Below, in pieces: positions 1 to 12,349 of a DNA stretch of 64,000 nt (its first letter is position 1; each line of letters opens with the position of its first letter). Below the pieces are notes generated by a model that was given only the letters and a program-made list of their open reading frames with translations, was not told where the DNA came from and ran no database searches. The position numbers and the translations under genes are program-made. Source of the stretch: Liriodendron chinense. Its lineage: Eukaryota > Streptophyta > Magnoliopsida > Magnoliales > Magnoliaceae. The stretch is taken from positions 82,501 to 146,500 of the forward strand of contig PVNU02002828.1 in the NCBI GenBank assembly GCA_003013855.2. The letters run 5' to 3'.

Positions 1-1345
1 AACCGTGACCTTTACATTTCACAACGAACGGGAAAACCCCTTTGGTTGCTCTTACCTTTGAGATAGAGGCCGCGGGACGAGGACAGAGGAACTTGCATGA
101 AATGAGGCTGCTGGAGATGGCCGTTCCTACATATGTAATAAACAACTGATGCTTTTTGGTCCGTCGACTGCAGTTTCTGTTCTGTCCGTCCCTTCATTCG
201 TTGCGGGCCGGTTTCATGATCTTTGCATTTGTTTAGATTGGCAAAGGAATTGATTTGCATTGAGCTGAAAATAAAAGGACATGGTATGAAATCTAGTATG
301 AGAATTCATCACATCCGTCCGAATCTTTCTTGCCACTGTGTCACACATGAGCTGTCTATGGGAAAGTGGCCACACCATGATCTGCATCAAGTGAAAAAAT
401 CAGATCCATCCATTCATTGGGTGGGCCATATCATAGGCTGTCCATTGATTTTGTCGTTATATCCGCCTGATTTTTGCACCAGGTGATCATCATGGTGTGG
501 GCACTTGGGCACTTGGATTGTCTGGTGACACCAAGAGTATCTTGAGTGACTGAGAAGTTAAAATTTGATAGAGCCATGTGCCGCTGTTATTTGGTTGGTG
601 ATCAAGGTAGCAAGATTTGATTGGAGCAATGTGTTATTGCCAGAGATGAGACCCACAGAAAGCATGTTTGAAAGTTGGATGATCGAGTGTGTACGCGACC
701 AGTGCATCTCTGACAACATCACTTGGCCCAATCAAATGGCCACCGCAAGTCATCTGGGATATCCTTGGCAAATGGGTCATCGAGCAATCTGCTTCCACTA
801 CTTTCAAACATGTTCTGACAGCAGCATGTCTCCCCATCATTCAATCAAAATCCTACCAAAGTGTGAGTAAACATGTAGATATCTTAGCCATAGAAAAGGT
901 GGATATTGGCATGAACATCAATTCGCACAGAAATCAGATTGGTTTATCATCAAGTGGACCACACCGTGGGAATCAATGGAAAGCCAGTGGTCTCACTCAA
1001 CGAACAGGTGTGGCCTTCCTAATCAGTGGATTGGCTTGATTTTCATGCAAGTGGATGTAAAGTTGCAGTCCACCTTTTGAATGGCTCAGGTTTCCTGCAC
1101 ATGTGAAATTGATGGGAAAGATGGGGCTGTATGTGGTGCCATTTTAACCCAACTTGGCACACGTGTGCAAGATCTGAGCCATTCATCACATGGATGCAGA
1201 GAACATGTCCTGGCCTAGCAATCAAGAAGCTCGACTCATCAAGTGGGCCTACGACTGGCACCGGAATGGGTCTGGGCCCTATTACAAACCGGTCCCAGTT
1301 CACTTCGTAATCAGGCCTTTGGTTTCTGGCCAAATGGGACGCGCG
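1..1345. other. Intergenic DNA, no gene recognised
   Basis: Short open frames occur on both strands, but none shows a known domain, consistent codon use or flanking splice signals. The text is rich in phrases such as gtgggcc and ccatccat, which are debris of the foldback repeats common in this window. I see no RNA gene here. Confidence 0.5.
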
Positions 1346-1860
1346 CGGATTCCCTGCCAAAGCCTTTCGCAGGAACGGGAAGCTAGGTGGGGCCCACCGT
1401 GATGTTTTTGGAAAATCCACCCCGTCCATCCGTTTTTCTAGACCATGTTAGGACATGGGCTAAAAAATGATGCAAACTGAAAACTCAAGTGAGCCGAACA
1501 ACGAGAAAACGTGGGTAGGTAAAATGCCTACCGTTGAAACCTCCGCAGGGTCTACCGTGATGTTTATATGCCATCCACACCATTCATAAGATCATTCCTA
1601 TCTGGATGAACTGAAACACAAAAATTAGCCTGATCCAAAACTTCTGTGGCTCCACGAACGTTTCAATAGTGGACGTTCAATCCTCTGATGTTCGGCCCAC
1701 TTGAGTTTTGAATTTGCATCATTTTTGGGACCATGTCCTAGCATGGTCTGAAAACGGATGGACGGGATAGATTTCTCACAAACATCACGGTGGGCCCCAC
1801 CTAACTTCCCTTGTATGAAGTTCATGCAAAAGGCTTTCGCAGGCAATCCACCTCCTCCTG
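1346..1860. mobile_element. Foldback element, copy 1 (long inverted repeats)
   Basis: The left end (ggggcccaccgtgatg, near 1390) and the right end (catcacggtgggcccc, near 1783) are reverse complements. The inverted match continues outward to a block reading aaagcctttcgcagg at about 1360 and its complement near 1830. The interior has the family's landmarks: ccgtccatccg, then actcaagtg, a central gatccaaaacttctgtgg, and the same landmarks reversed. Nothing is coded. Inverted ends and internal symmetry are seen directly; calling it a MITE-like foldback transposon is inference. Confidence 0.7.
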
Positions 1861-1879
1861 GCCAAAGAGGAGTTACTCA

Positions 1880-2960
1880 ACGCTTTTATCGTACTGAGTA
1901 AACTCATTTGGGCGCACCGTTACTGTATATGGTTTATCCATACCGTCCATCCGTTTTTTCAGATAATTTTACACGTTGATCCAAATATTGGAGTATACCT
2001 AATGCTCAAGTGGACAATACCATAGGAAACAGTCGAAATAATGATTTCGACCGTTGAAACCTCGATAGGGCCTACACTTATCTTTGTTTATCATCCAACC
2101 TGTTCATAAGATCACAAAGACATGGATGAAAAATATCAGCTTGATCAAAACTTCCGTGGCCCCCAAGAATTTTTTCAACGGTAGACGTTCAATTTATACT
2201 ATTTCCTATTTCCTGTCGTATGGTTTGCTTGACATATGTATATGCTTCATTTTTTGGCTCAAGCTATAAAATTATTTGATAAAAATGGATGGACGGAGTG
2301 GATAAAATACATAAATCACGGTGGACCCCACAGAGTTTGTGCACTGAGTTACTCAGTAGGGCTCTCAATGGGTCGGATCTGGATCGGATCCAGTTGGATC
2401 TGGCTCAAGTCCATATATCTGTAGATGGATTCGGATCGGATTCGGATCCAACTCGGATCCAAAAAGTGATATCCATATCCGATCCATTTATAAATTCTTA
2501 GATCCATTTTCGATCCAAAATCCATATAACCATCGGATTCGGGTCGGATCTAGATCCGAATCCACCCCATGACAAATCTAAAAAAATATATGATATAAAA
2601 TATATAATATAATATATTTAATTTAGTAGAAAAATGACACAAATCCCACTATTTACTATGATATGGCCGACATGGCCTAAAATAAATTGTAAAACGGATG
2701 GTTAGCATGAATATAACGTATACAGTAAGTTGACAATGAGTCCCATCTTAACCGGATTTGGATCGAACTCGGATATGTTCCTGTGAATCCATAGCCGGTC
2801 CATTTAAGTAATCGGACCTATTTTAGGATCCAAATCCGGTCCATTTAACTAATCAGACCTATTTTAAGATCCAAATCCGCATTAAACGGATTCGGAGTGA
2901 ATCGGATCTCGGATCTGACCCGCTCCATTGAGAGCCCTATTACTCAGTAAGCAATCCGCT
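1880..2960. mobile_element. Foldback element, copy 2, split by a hAT element
   Basis: The left arm starts at about 1880 with gtactgagtaaactc followed by the foldback landmarks. The right arm reads ggaccccacagagtttgtgc and then actgagttactcag, is interrupted at 2357, and resumes at 2940 as ttactcagtaagcaatccgc. The resumed piece matches the outer end seen in other copies (22232, 37386), so the hAT element landed inside the right terminal repeat of an older foldback copy. This orders the two insertions. Confidence 0.7.
2357..2939. mobile_element. Non-autonomous hAT element with 8-bp target duplication
   Basis: The termini are imperfect inverted repeats: tagggctctcaatggg at the left and ccattgagagcccta at the right. 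The 8-bp sequence ttactcag directly flanks both sides (2349-2356 and 2940-2947). TAGGG-type ends and 8-bp duplications are hallmarks of the hAT superfamily. The 583-bp interior carries no reading frame; it is rich in variants of ggatcggatcc and atccaaatccg arranged in opposite orientations in the two halves. Confidence 0.82.
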
Positions 2961-4038
2961 TCCCCCAAAGCGAGCGCGCACCAGTAGCATCATACACGGG
3001 CCAGTTCTCGGGCTTGGGTAGGGCCGCCATGGGCCCGAACTGTTTACTATTCGGGTACATGCCAACCCATGGATTATTGCAGACCCGAGTCCAATTCCAT
3101 ATGCGTTTGGGACGCAAAACCCGGCCCATTGGGATCCGTCATATCCCGACCGTCCATCATTTCATCCACGAGTGGCCTACATGTAAAGATGGCCACAATG
3201 ATTTTTAATAGTAGAGTATGTTCACTGTGGACACTACCTGATGAACGGCAGAGATGTCGTAGAAGTATCTGACTGGCACGTGTGCTCTCACGAGAATCGC
3301 CCAGCGCATGCGTAAGTGAAAAGGCAGAAGAAAATCGAGTAGAATGCGGAGGAAAATTACCGTTTTGGGTCAGGAAGAGAAGAAGAATCGATGGCTTGGG
3401 CGAGTAGAGACTAGAGAGAGAGAGAGAGGGGTAATGCTATTTATAATGGCGGGAGCGATTCGGAATAGCCCCGTGAAAGTTTACCACCACTTTAGAAAAC
3501 GGTGGTGACTTCTCCTTCTTCCATATGGCTCACATGTACGCCCATCCGGACCGTCCAAATTGTGGGGTACAAATTTTTTTTTTTTTTTTTTTTTGGTACT
3601 ATATGAATGCGTATAAATTTGAACATCGCAGTGAATATGCAATCTTAACCATCCAATTGGTGGCTATCAAATGAATCGTAAAAAAGCTAATAGTGTGTGG
3701 TCTAAATTCATTGGCTAAATTAGATCATTATACTGAATTATATTCCATTCACGATCTGGTCAGAGATTTGGACGGTCTAGATTGTTGTGGTAGATGAGAG
3801 ACTGTTTTAAATTGGGATGTGTTTGTTCCAAAATCCGACAGATCAGATTAGCAGTGCAGGATGGGCAAGGTGGCATTCAGAATATTTGAAAAATAGGTGG
3901 TAAGCACTTTCTGATATTTACAAAGGAGGGGAATAATTATAAGAATGGAGGGGAATAGCTAATCTTCCTTCAAAATTGCCCATTTATTTTCTCACCCATA
4001 TGCATAAAAAACATTTCCTTCCCAAGGATTTCTCCTAG
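2961..4038. other. Intergenic DNA with simple repeats
   Basis: No gene is recognised. It holds a short GA microsatellite near 3413-3428 and a poly-T run near 3570-3594. A weak inverted similarity links aatagccccgtgaaagtttaccacc (in two parts, near 3465) with its approximate complement near 3890-3960. This may be a decayed small transposon, but I cannot define its ends. Confidence 0.4.
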
Positions 4039-4540
4039 TCAATTAAGTGCGGCTCTACCTCAACCAAGACGATGCAGCCTTTACCATAGCCCCACTTTGA
4101 TGTATGTATCCTATATCCACACCGTCTATCTATCTTTTCAGATCATTTTAGTGCTAGAACCCAAAAAATAATGCAGATCCAAATCTCAGGTGGACCATAT
4201 TATAAGAACAGTGGTGATTGAGCGCCCCACCACTGTAATGTTTATTTTCCATCTAAACTGTTGATAAGGTCATATAATATTGGGTGAAGGTAGAAACAAA
4301 AAATAACCATGATCCAAAACTTTTATGGCCCACAAGAAGTTTTTAATGATCAGTCACCATTGTTTCATATGGTATGGTCCACTTGAGATTTAGATCTGTA
4401 TCATGTTTGGGATTATGCCCTAATATGATCTGAAAAAACAGATGGACTGCGTGGATATAGAACAACATTAAGGTGGGGCCCACGATGAAGGTTGTAACGT
4501 CTTGGGTGAGGCCATTGTGGCAACTAATTAACTCCCTGTT
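4039..4540. mobile_element. Foldback element, copy 3
   Basis: The left end reads ctcaaccaagacgatgcagc followed by the ccaccgt-like gatgtatgtatcc block. The right end reads aaggtggggcccacgatg then gtcttgggtgaggcc, its complement. The central halves carry gtggaccatattataag and caccattgtttcatatgg as inverted partners. Confidence 0.68.
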
Positions 4541-4975
4541 TTCTATAGGACATTATCATGGACGTGTTTTATCTATGCCGTTCATCCATTTTTCTAGCAC
4601 ATTTTAGCGCATGAGATCGAAAATGAGGTAGATCCAAATCTCAAGTGGACCACACCATTATAAACAGTGGTGATTGAATACCCACCATTAAAAACTCTTC
4701 GGGGCTACAAAGGTTTGGATCGAGCTGATATTTGAGGTTTCCATTTGTAATGGTTTGTGTGACCTAATTAACAAGTTGGATGACGATAGGCCTTAAAAAA
4801 GTTTTTAATGGTAGGTGCCACAATTTTTATGGTCCACCTAAGATTTGGAAAGGCTTCATTTTTGTGTTAATGCCCTAAAATGAGCTGAAAAAATGGATGG
4901 ACGATATGGATAAAACACATACATCATCTTGGGCCCACATACCATTTCCAGCACCAACATGGAATTGGAAGGTTC
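4541..4975. mobile_element. Foldback element, copy 4 (diverged)
   Basis: The copy runs from ggacattatcatggacgtg and tatgccgttcatccatttt to its mirrored arm ggatggacgatatggat and catacatcatcttgggccc. It abuts copy 3 on the left and copy 5 on the right, giving three foldback elements nearly end to end. Confidence 0.6.
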
Positions 4976-5002
4976 ACACTACCACTGAATCCCACTGAAA
5001 TG

Positions 5003-5510
5003 GGGAGCAGATTAGGTGATGCTCCAACCTCACCCAAGACGGTGTAGCCCCTACAGTAGGGGTCGCCTTGATGTATGTATTCTGCATCCACATCGTCCAT
5101 CTGTTTTCCTAGGTCATTTTTGGGCATTAGCATAAAAATGAAGTAGATCCAAATCTCAAGTGGACCGTACCATGGGAAACAATGGCGATTGAATGCCCCA
5201 TCATTAAAAACTTCCTAGGGCCTACTCTAATGTCTCCATAATGTTTATTTTCCATCCTTTACAACGTCAAACAACCCCGATGAAGGGAAGAAATAAATAT
5301 TAGCTTAATCCAAAACTTTTATGGCCCAAAAGAAGTTTTTAATGGTCGTTCACCATTGTTTCCTATGTTATGGTCCACCTACGATTTGGATTTGTTTCAT
5401 TTTTACGTTCACGCCCTAAAATGATCTGGCACAATGGATGGACAGTATGGATATAGAATACATACATTAAGATGGCCCCACAGTAATCTTGAGTAGCTAC
5501 TATTTGTTAA
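5003..5510. mobile_element. Foldback element, copy 5 (ggagcggattaggtg ends)
   Basis: It starts with ggagcggattaggtgatgc and tcacccaagacggtgtagcc, an outer end shared with copies at 12350 and 13936. The mirrored arm ends near aagatggccccacagtaatc. The outermost right end appears eroded. Confidence 0.62.
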
Positions 5511-5669
5511 ATGAGTTTTGCATAACCCCACCATGTTCTCCATGTCAAATCCACTCTGTACATTAGTCGTCCCCACCATGTTCTCTATTTCAAATCCACT
5601 ATGTACATCAAGATCGTCCCTCAATGTTGGGTGTTCGCACAAAAAATCGGCTCTATGCACTACTTAAGT

Positions 5670-6400
5670 GGGCCTCTAATCTAGGATAAGAACCCCCTGA
5701 TGAAGGGCATAGATCAAGCACCTTTCTATCACAGATGGACCGAAAAAGATCAAGGAAAGCTCGACAAAAATCGTCAATATTCGCATGGATGGACCAAAAG
5801 GTGGATCGTAAATCGGCCATAACTTTTTATCCAGGAGGAGTTACGGGACATATAGCATATTGATTTCTCCTGAAATTTCGTTTTAGGGTGAACAAACCCA
5901 TATTAGTGGGTTACGTCCGTCCATTTCTTCAAAAAACGCGTGGTTACAGCAGAAAAAATGGAATTTTAGAAAAAGTTGCTATTTTTAGTAATTTTGAATT
6001 TTAATTTGTTTCTTTTTTTTTTTAGTTTTTGTTTATTTAGGAGTGTCTATTTTCGTTAAACAGTGAGTTTTAAAATCAGTCTACTTAGTAGTAGTGTTTA
6101 ATTAGGATTTTACTATTTTTAGTAGCTTTCTATTTTGGGAAATTTACTATTTTTAGTAAGTACGAATTCTGGTTTATTTAGAATATATAAGAATGTTAAA
6201 TTTATTTTTAATGTTAACTTTCTTATTATTATTCAATAAAATTTTGGGTTTTACCAATTTTCTCTCGTGGATTCGAGATTTTCCCTCGTGAATTCGAAGA
6301 AGCCTTGTTGAGGAGTCCAGGGAGCCTTATGGATTCAAGGTAGTTATCCTGTGAGGAAGACGGTGATCGACCTCACCACATCCCCTTGCGTCGATGGTAT
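5670..6400 (+). mobile_element. Decayed LTR with primer-binding-site remnant
   Basis: The stretch from about 5670 to 6393 is similar, in reverse complement, to the solo LTR at 60736-61287. Shared text includes tgaagg..atcaagcac, ctcgtggattcgagattt and gaggaagacggtgatcgacc. Just after the inferred LTR end (tgcgtcg) comes TGGTATC at 6394-6400, the start of the usual initiator-Met tRNA primer site. This looks like a 5' LTR with the first bases of an internal region that has otherwise been lost. LTR limits are approximate. Confidence 0.55.
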
Positions 6401-7058
6401 CTTGATGAAGGGCGTGGATTAGCCTCCAGGATGAACATAGGTTTGTATGTGGATAACAAATATTTCATCCAAACTATTAATTAAATGTCCTTAAAGTGAT
6501 GCTTGCATTAATTGCTTTCTAAATCTTTAAGGCTTGAAATTGTAACCAAAAGAATTTTTCAAGAAAATTTTATTTTTCCAAACAAATGATTTAAAAATAA
6601 AACTTATTTTTCTCGTGAAAATATTGTTGATAAACAGATATGAGAAACAATATTTATTTTCCCACACTTTCTCGGAAATAAGGTTTCTCGAGAAATACAA
6701 TTTCCTTTCCAACCTTATCTGTAAATCCAAACGGGCCCTTAATATTTAGGCTATCTTCGGATAAGAATGAATAACTGTTAGGTTTACATCAGCATTAAAT
6801 TATCATTTAAGCAATCAACGAAAAAAAAGGACAATTGAGTAGGCATAATCGCTCTTTCCCAACTGGTTGCATGCAATAGTGATACATGGCTGATGCAGTT
6901 ATTCTCATGACTCCATAGAGAAGGCTATAAATAGAAGTAGCAGATACGAAGCAAAAATCCTCGACAAACGACAAAATCAACCTAGCACAACGGTGAATAT
7001 CTTAGATTAAATCCTCAACCGCTCATCAGCAATGGACCCTAGGCTAGCTTTAGTTCTC
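6401..7058. other. AT-rich intergenic DNA
   Basis: No gene is recognised. A lone transposon-like end, aatccaaacgggccctta, lies at about 6722-6741. It resembles Harbinger or hAT MITE termini, but I found no partner end. The only open frame (minus strand, 6527-6730) is AT-rich low-complexity sequence. Confidence 0.4.
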
Positions 7059-7688
7059 TGTAACACCTCGGATTTTCGCTAACTTGGGAATCGAAAGTCC
7101 TTAAGCGTTACCATTTGAATTTTCGATTTGTATGCATATCCGTGTGAGTATTCACTCGTGTTTTAGGACCAAGATGAGTGATTTTGCCCAATAAGGGGAA
7201 TGCATTAGCTTAAGAGTGGAGAAGCTTATAGTTCGGAAGAGTTTTCCGACAACCGGTTCGACTCGAGTACGTCGCTGTCTGTAGAGACTAAGTAAAGAAT
7301 CCTGAATTATCCATCTACTCGTAGATCGACAAGACCATCATAAATATTTTACCAGACTTTGGTGTTTTTGCCTATTTTTGGTATTTTTAATTTTTTTACG
7401 GTTTAGATTTAGCAAAAACCCCCTTTTTTAAAAGGCGCTACTTTTTGAAAATGCCAAAAAGTTGCGATTTGTACTTGGATTAAAAAATCAAAATCTTTAT
7501 TATTGAAAATTTGATTTTTTAGTATTTTTTACTGAATTTAAATGGGGGGTACTTCCTTATTTACATAAAATAACTTAAAGTGAATGGAAACATAAAAATA
7601 AGCATGCCATTTACTTAAATGTTATTATATGTAAATAAGCAGACACTGTCCAGGGAGTCAGTGGAGCTATGAGCTTTTAAAAAACTAG

Positions 7689-7975
7689 GCAAGTAGAAGA
7701 ATTTCTGAACAGCAGGCTTCGGTGTACCAAAGAAAGCTTCGGTGCACCAAAGAAGCCTTCGGCGCACCGAAGGAGGCCATTGGTCTGAGTCGACCAGCGG
7801 GATCATACCGAAGCGGGGTTTGAAACAATGGCTTTGGCGCACCGAAGGAGATCTTCAGCGCACCGAAGGTTTGTCCAGTGAGCTTTGGCCCGAGCTGAAG
7901 GAGCTTTGGTCCGATCCGAGGTACTCTGTCCATATGTGATTTTTTTAAAGTTTTAGGGCTTCGGCGCAACGAACC
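7689..7975. repeat. Cluster of short palindromes in the solo LTR
   Basis: Within about 290 bp there are at least seven variants of cttcggygcaccgaag, an imperfect palindrome, at spacings of 15-60 bp. They lie just upstream of the TATA-like box. A related cluster with ttcggcccgccgaag and ttcggcacgccgatg lies at 22975-23330 upstream of another gene. A regulatory role is inference. Confidence 0.6.
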
Positions 7976-8002
7976 CGTTGGGAATTGTTTTTAAAACGAG
8001 GT

Positions 8003-8009
8003 TATAAAT
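8003..8009 (+). promoter_or_regulatory. TATA-like box of the LTR promoter
   Basis: TATAAAT lies just before a pure CT tract (8013-8052) and a CT-rich leader, an arrangement typical of plant LTR promoters. The call rests on sequence alone. Confidence 0.4.
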
Positions 8010-8011
8010 CC

Positions 8012-8012
<1 letters not shown>

Positions 8013-8052
<40 letters not shown>
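8013..8052. repeat. CT microsatellite
   Basis: About 18-20 uninterrupted ct dinucleotides, continuing into a looser pyrimidine-rich stretch to about 8160. Confidence 0.85.
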
Positions 8053-8055
<3 letters not shown>

Positions 8056-10559
8056 AATTTCTTTCTCTCTTTCTTTCATTTCTCTCCTTCATCTTCTTCT
8101 CCCCTAAGCTTCTAAGCTCCCCTAGTTCCCTCTTCTCTTCTCAAACCTCCTTCCTCAAATCCTCTACCATGCTCATGGAAATTTTGGATTTTCGAGCTCT
8201 CTCCGGCCTCCACCTCCGTTCCTGCGTCTCCCAGCTAAGATCCATCGATCTTGGGTTGGAATAGTCACCTCTCCATTCTAGGTAAGGTGTTCCTTTACCT
8301 CTTCTTCAATCTCATCTCTCCATTTCTTCCTTTTTTTGTCATTAGGGTTAGAAACCCTTTTGTTTCTGTTGAAACCCTAACCTTAGGGTTTGTTCTTGCT
8401 AGGGTTTGGAACCTTGGCTATCATTAGGTGTGGCCCTCATTTTATAGAAGTCGTGATCGGGCGTGGCCCAGTGTGGATGCCGTCATACAACCTCAGGCCT
8501 TGATTCGTTAAATTGATTTATGATTTTCCTAAATTTGAGGTATATAAACCCTAAACTCTAATTAGACATTTAATTAGATTAAACCCTAATTGATTAACAT
8601 TAGATTTGTGATTCATTGTAGGTAATTGAGGTATTCCCCAATTTTCGACATTCGGGCCTCATCCGAATCGCCGAATTTCAACCCTAAGGAGAAGATCTAC
8701 CCTCAAGCTTTTCTCAGTAAATTTTAGTTAGTAATTGTTGTTTGGTTGTAACATTTTCGATGAAATGTCTCCTTTGTCGTTTGGTTGATAACATGCTTGA
8801 TGAAATACCTGAATGATATAAATTTACAATATTGTAATATATCTTTGCTTGTGGATGTATGTGACGCCTTTTGTCATTCGCGCTGTGTCATCCGGGTCTG
8901 TTGGATTGGTCGGGCCAGTCGGTCGGGCCAGGTGCTTGTGTATGTTTATGATTAGGTATTTAATAACCTAAATTGTTGTTATAATAAGTTAAGTGTTGCT
9001 TTGGATTAAGCTTTAACAACCGTTTGATCTAGTGTACTACCTACCACTAGGTTGGCCATCACAAACTTATTCGATCGACCAAGCGGGACAGGGTCGACCG
9101 ATAGTGGCCATTGTTGGTTTGTCGTCGTCCTCTTAAGTCCATCGAATAAGCCCCATTCAGAGTTAATCATTCCTGTATTTCATTGTTGAATCACACTATA
9201 TGGAATCTGGAATACCATCGTTCTCACTGTGAATAGTCCACTAAAAATCATACTGCAACTCGATCCACCAAGTCTCATGAGCCAGGCATGGTGGTATGGG
9301 ACACCGTGTCTGAATTGTCGGCCTACGCTGGGGTGGTGCCTCCCCGTAGTGACCAGTAAGCATTGATAAGGGTGACCGATTGTTGTTTGAACGACCCTTG
9401 TGACAAATGTGACCCTAGTCGATGTTTGAGTGCCTGTGCACCGTTCGAACAACCCGAGCGTGCATTGGGTTAATTCTGAGTGAAATTCCTGCACCTCTAA
9501 ATTAAATTAAATCGTATTTGATATTTAGGAGATGGACCTTCCGCTTGATTTGGGTGTGGCTGATGAGTCACGGTCAAACCAGGCTTTCATGGTAGGATAA
9601 CTCAACCTTGGATTGAGGGGTTACTGGCGATGATTGACGATGCATTGCAGGGAGCCAGATAGTCCCAGTTAGACTTTACGATACGATTTGGTATTCTGGC
9701 TTTACCAATTTACTAAATGAATTGGACTAATAAATACTTCAATAAAGCATGCATACATAACATTGCATTTGAAGGGGACTCATGTGGGTTGGTTACTTGA
9801 TGTGGCGTTAGTGCTACCTTGAGCACTTCATGTCATTTCTCTGTGTCATCCGGGTTGTGTACTCAATTACGACTTACGACCTACTGGACAGGTAGACTGT
9901 GGATTCTGATACTAATCGGTTGGGCTAGGGCTTTGTCCGAAATATTCATTGTGTACGAAATCATGACATTCATGTATTTAATCAACTAGTTTAGGATGAT
10001 GTATGATTTGTATGTGGTCGTTACCTAAATTTAGTTGATTTGATAACATGCTTAAGATTAATATACTTATATGAACATATTTATAATTTAAATATCCCGA
10101 ATATAATCTTGGGGTTATTTCTTCATTATGTTGGCATTTTGACGCCTTCTGTTTGACATATGCAGATGTCTCAAGAATAAGACCAGATGGTGGTGCACTT
10201 GGGGCGCCTGAGTGGTCTTATAGTTTCATCCCATTGGTACTCATAATTTTTCTTTCTATTGCTTTAATTGTGATTTGTATAATTTTCATATAGGCTGACA
10301 CTGCATTTGAATTGTACCTCAAGGGTGTTAGCCCTATATTTTTGAATTTAGTTACCTTCGTTTTGCTTATGATTCGCTAATTGAAATGTGTTACTCCGAT
10401 TATTTGTGAATGGAATGAATGTAAATCTTATTGGGGACGCACGTGGGTGCATTTTCAACGGTGGTATTCCTAAACTAGCATTTTATTAAGTTAACACTCG
10501 GGAATTCGGGATCAGAGTCTCCGTACTCAGGTGCCGATTTTTCAGGGCGTTACATTCTC

Positions 10560-11489
10560 GTCCGTCTATGCACATATGTTAGACTGACCATTAGCTGTAG
10601 CCAATAGTATAATTTCCTTCCATCCATGCTTTTGCACCAGAACTAAAGGAAGATTATAGTCTTAAGATCAATTCGCCTACATTCGTATGCGGGGGCCGAC
10701 CAATAGCATTAATTCCGACATTGCCTTTGCCTCACTCATCAACATGCTGTTCTAAGAAGCACTCTATGCTATTTTAGGAAAATAGTATAGAAAACACCCT
10801 ATTGCTCTCAACAAGGCCAGTGAACTCGTTTTAGTGGTACTGGTAAGGGACGCACATTTACCCTTTCATTTTTTAATTTCCTTTCACTCTACCATGCAAC
10901 TGATGTACCTTTGCAAATCTTTAATTATCAAGGCAAAAAGAGTTGATTCGAGGAAGAGCCTTAACTTCTGCAGGTCACCTGATTGACGAGCGCACTGTTG
11001 ATGGTTAATCCGCGGGTCATTCGACCGAATGCCGTTCTGTCTATATGCTATGGGTCAATGGTGATCACTGTTTGAATCGGACCCAATCGATTCTGACAAG
11101 CCTAGGACTGTAGCACACGTACATCGTGTGGCCGAAAACTGCTCCAACACGATGAATTGTGACAAGAATGGTGTGATAGTGTTCCCTGATATTTTGATGT
11201 AGCTCTTTTTACTTTACACATAGGAGAAGGGATGGTGGTGGAATAGCACTGTCCAAATAGTGGGCCCTACCATGCAGGTGTCGTGGGTTGAACCGACTGT
11301 CCTTGCCATCAGTTTCGTGCACTTTGCAAATCTGAATATGGACAGTGATTGTTTATTCACCGTCTATTCGAAAGCAATTAGATGGACGACTATAATAATC
11401 CAAATAGTACGATTTTCAAGAAATGGAGCATCCACATCAGATCTCACTAGATGGACGAATCCAATCCGGGGGATGCGGATTGCGAAATA
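10560..11489. other. Intergenic DNA, nothing recognised
   Basis: Neither strand shows a protein domain or RNA gene. Short open frames (for example plus strand 11260-11490) overlap the edge of a foldback copy and lack coding character. Confidence 0.4.
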
Positions 11490-11925
11490 AAATCTATGCG
11501 GCCCACCGTGATGTATGTATCTTATCCACGCCGTCCATCCGTTTTATCATATGAGTCCAAAATTGAAGCGCATCAAAAACTCAAATGGACCACACAACAG
11601 GAAAGAGTGGGAATTGAATGCTGACTGTTGAAATCTTCTTGGGTCCACGTAAGTTTTGGATCAAGCTGATACATGTGTTTTCCCTTCATCCATGTGTCTG
11701 TGTAAGCTTATGAACAAATTGGATGACAAATAAACATCACTGTGGACCCAAGGAAGGTTTCAACAATTGACATCATTATCTCCGCTGTTTCCTGTGGTGT
11801 GGTCCACTTGAGATTTGGATGTGCTTCAATTTTGGGCCCATTCCCCTAAATGAGCTGATAAAATGGATGAACGGCATGGATAAGACATATACATCACCTA
11901 TGAGCCCATATAGTTCACTTGGTAC
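11490..11925. mobile_element. Foldback element, copy 6
   Basis: The left arm reads gcggcccaccgtgatgtatg, then cacgccgtccatccgtttt. The right arm mirrors it with ggatgaacggcatgg and catatacatcacctatgagc. The two central gtggacca/tggtccac blocks are near 11585 and 11805. Confidence 0.7.
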
Positions 11926-11944
11926 TCTGTAGCCATAAAATGAG

Positions 11945-12070
11945 CTGTCCACCTGAGATTTTTATCTGCTTCATTTTTGGCCCATGCTATAAAATGAGCT
12001 CGAGAAACGGGTGGACGGTGTAGATATACAACGTATACATCGAGGTGGCCCCATGGTCAGGGTACCGGAT
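11945..12070. mobile_element. Half foldback element (right arm only)
   Basis: It begins abruptly at gtccacctgagatttttatc and runs through gggtggacggtgtagatata to gaggtggccccatgg. The matching left arm is missing, so it is a truncated copy directly after copy 6. Confidence 0.6.
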
Positions 12071-12349
12071 GTGGGTGGTACCAGCCAATTCTCTCCCACG
12101 TGGGAACAGAAAGAAGTTCATGATAACGGTTCGTTGAGGTGAATTTTTATTTATTCATCGCGGCTTAGGACTGCCCTATGATGTGCGGACGGTGAATCTG
12201 GATGGTCGATCTGATGTCCAAAGGTGAAGGCCTACTAATCTGATGGATTTGATCATTTAATTATCTGTGGTTTTTACTCTGAGATGTCCACACTAGGGCC
12301 CAAAAGTGAAGGGTGGAAACTGGCCTGGATGGCCTGTAAGGCTTCCTGG

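Larger units (their letters stand above)
7059..10554 (+). mobile_element. 3.5-kb solo LTR (probably Ty3/gypsy)
   Basis: The element begins TGTAACACC and ends GGCGTTACA, so it has TG...CA ends inside a 9-bp inverted repeat with one mismatch. The 5-bp sequence TTCTC flanks both sides (7054-7058 and 10555-10559), a classic LTR retrotransposon target duplication. Its 3,496 bp hold no coding region and no second copy, which is what recombination between two LTRs leaves behind. Very long LTRs starting TGTAAC are common in some plant Ty3/gypsy lineages, but assignment needs a related full element. Orientation is inferred from a TATA-like box followed by a CT-rich leader. Confidence 0.8.

Noticed and set aside
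1043..1429. 128-codon minus-strand open frame
   Set aside because: It runs into the terminal repeat of a foldback element, has no recognisable domain and is overlapped by an equally open plus-strand frame.
6527..6730. Minus-strand Phe/Lys-rich open frame
   Set aside because: Low-complexity AT-rich sequence with no domain; it overlaps a lone transposon-like end.
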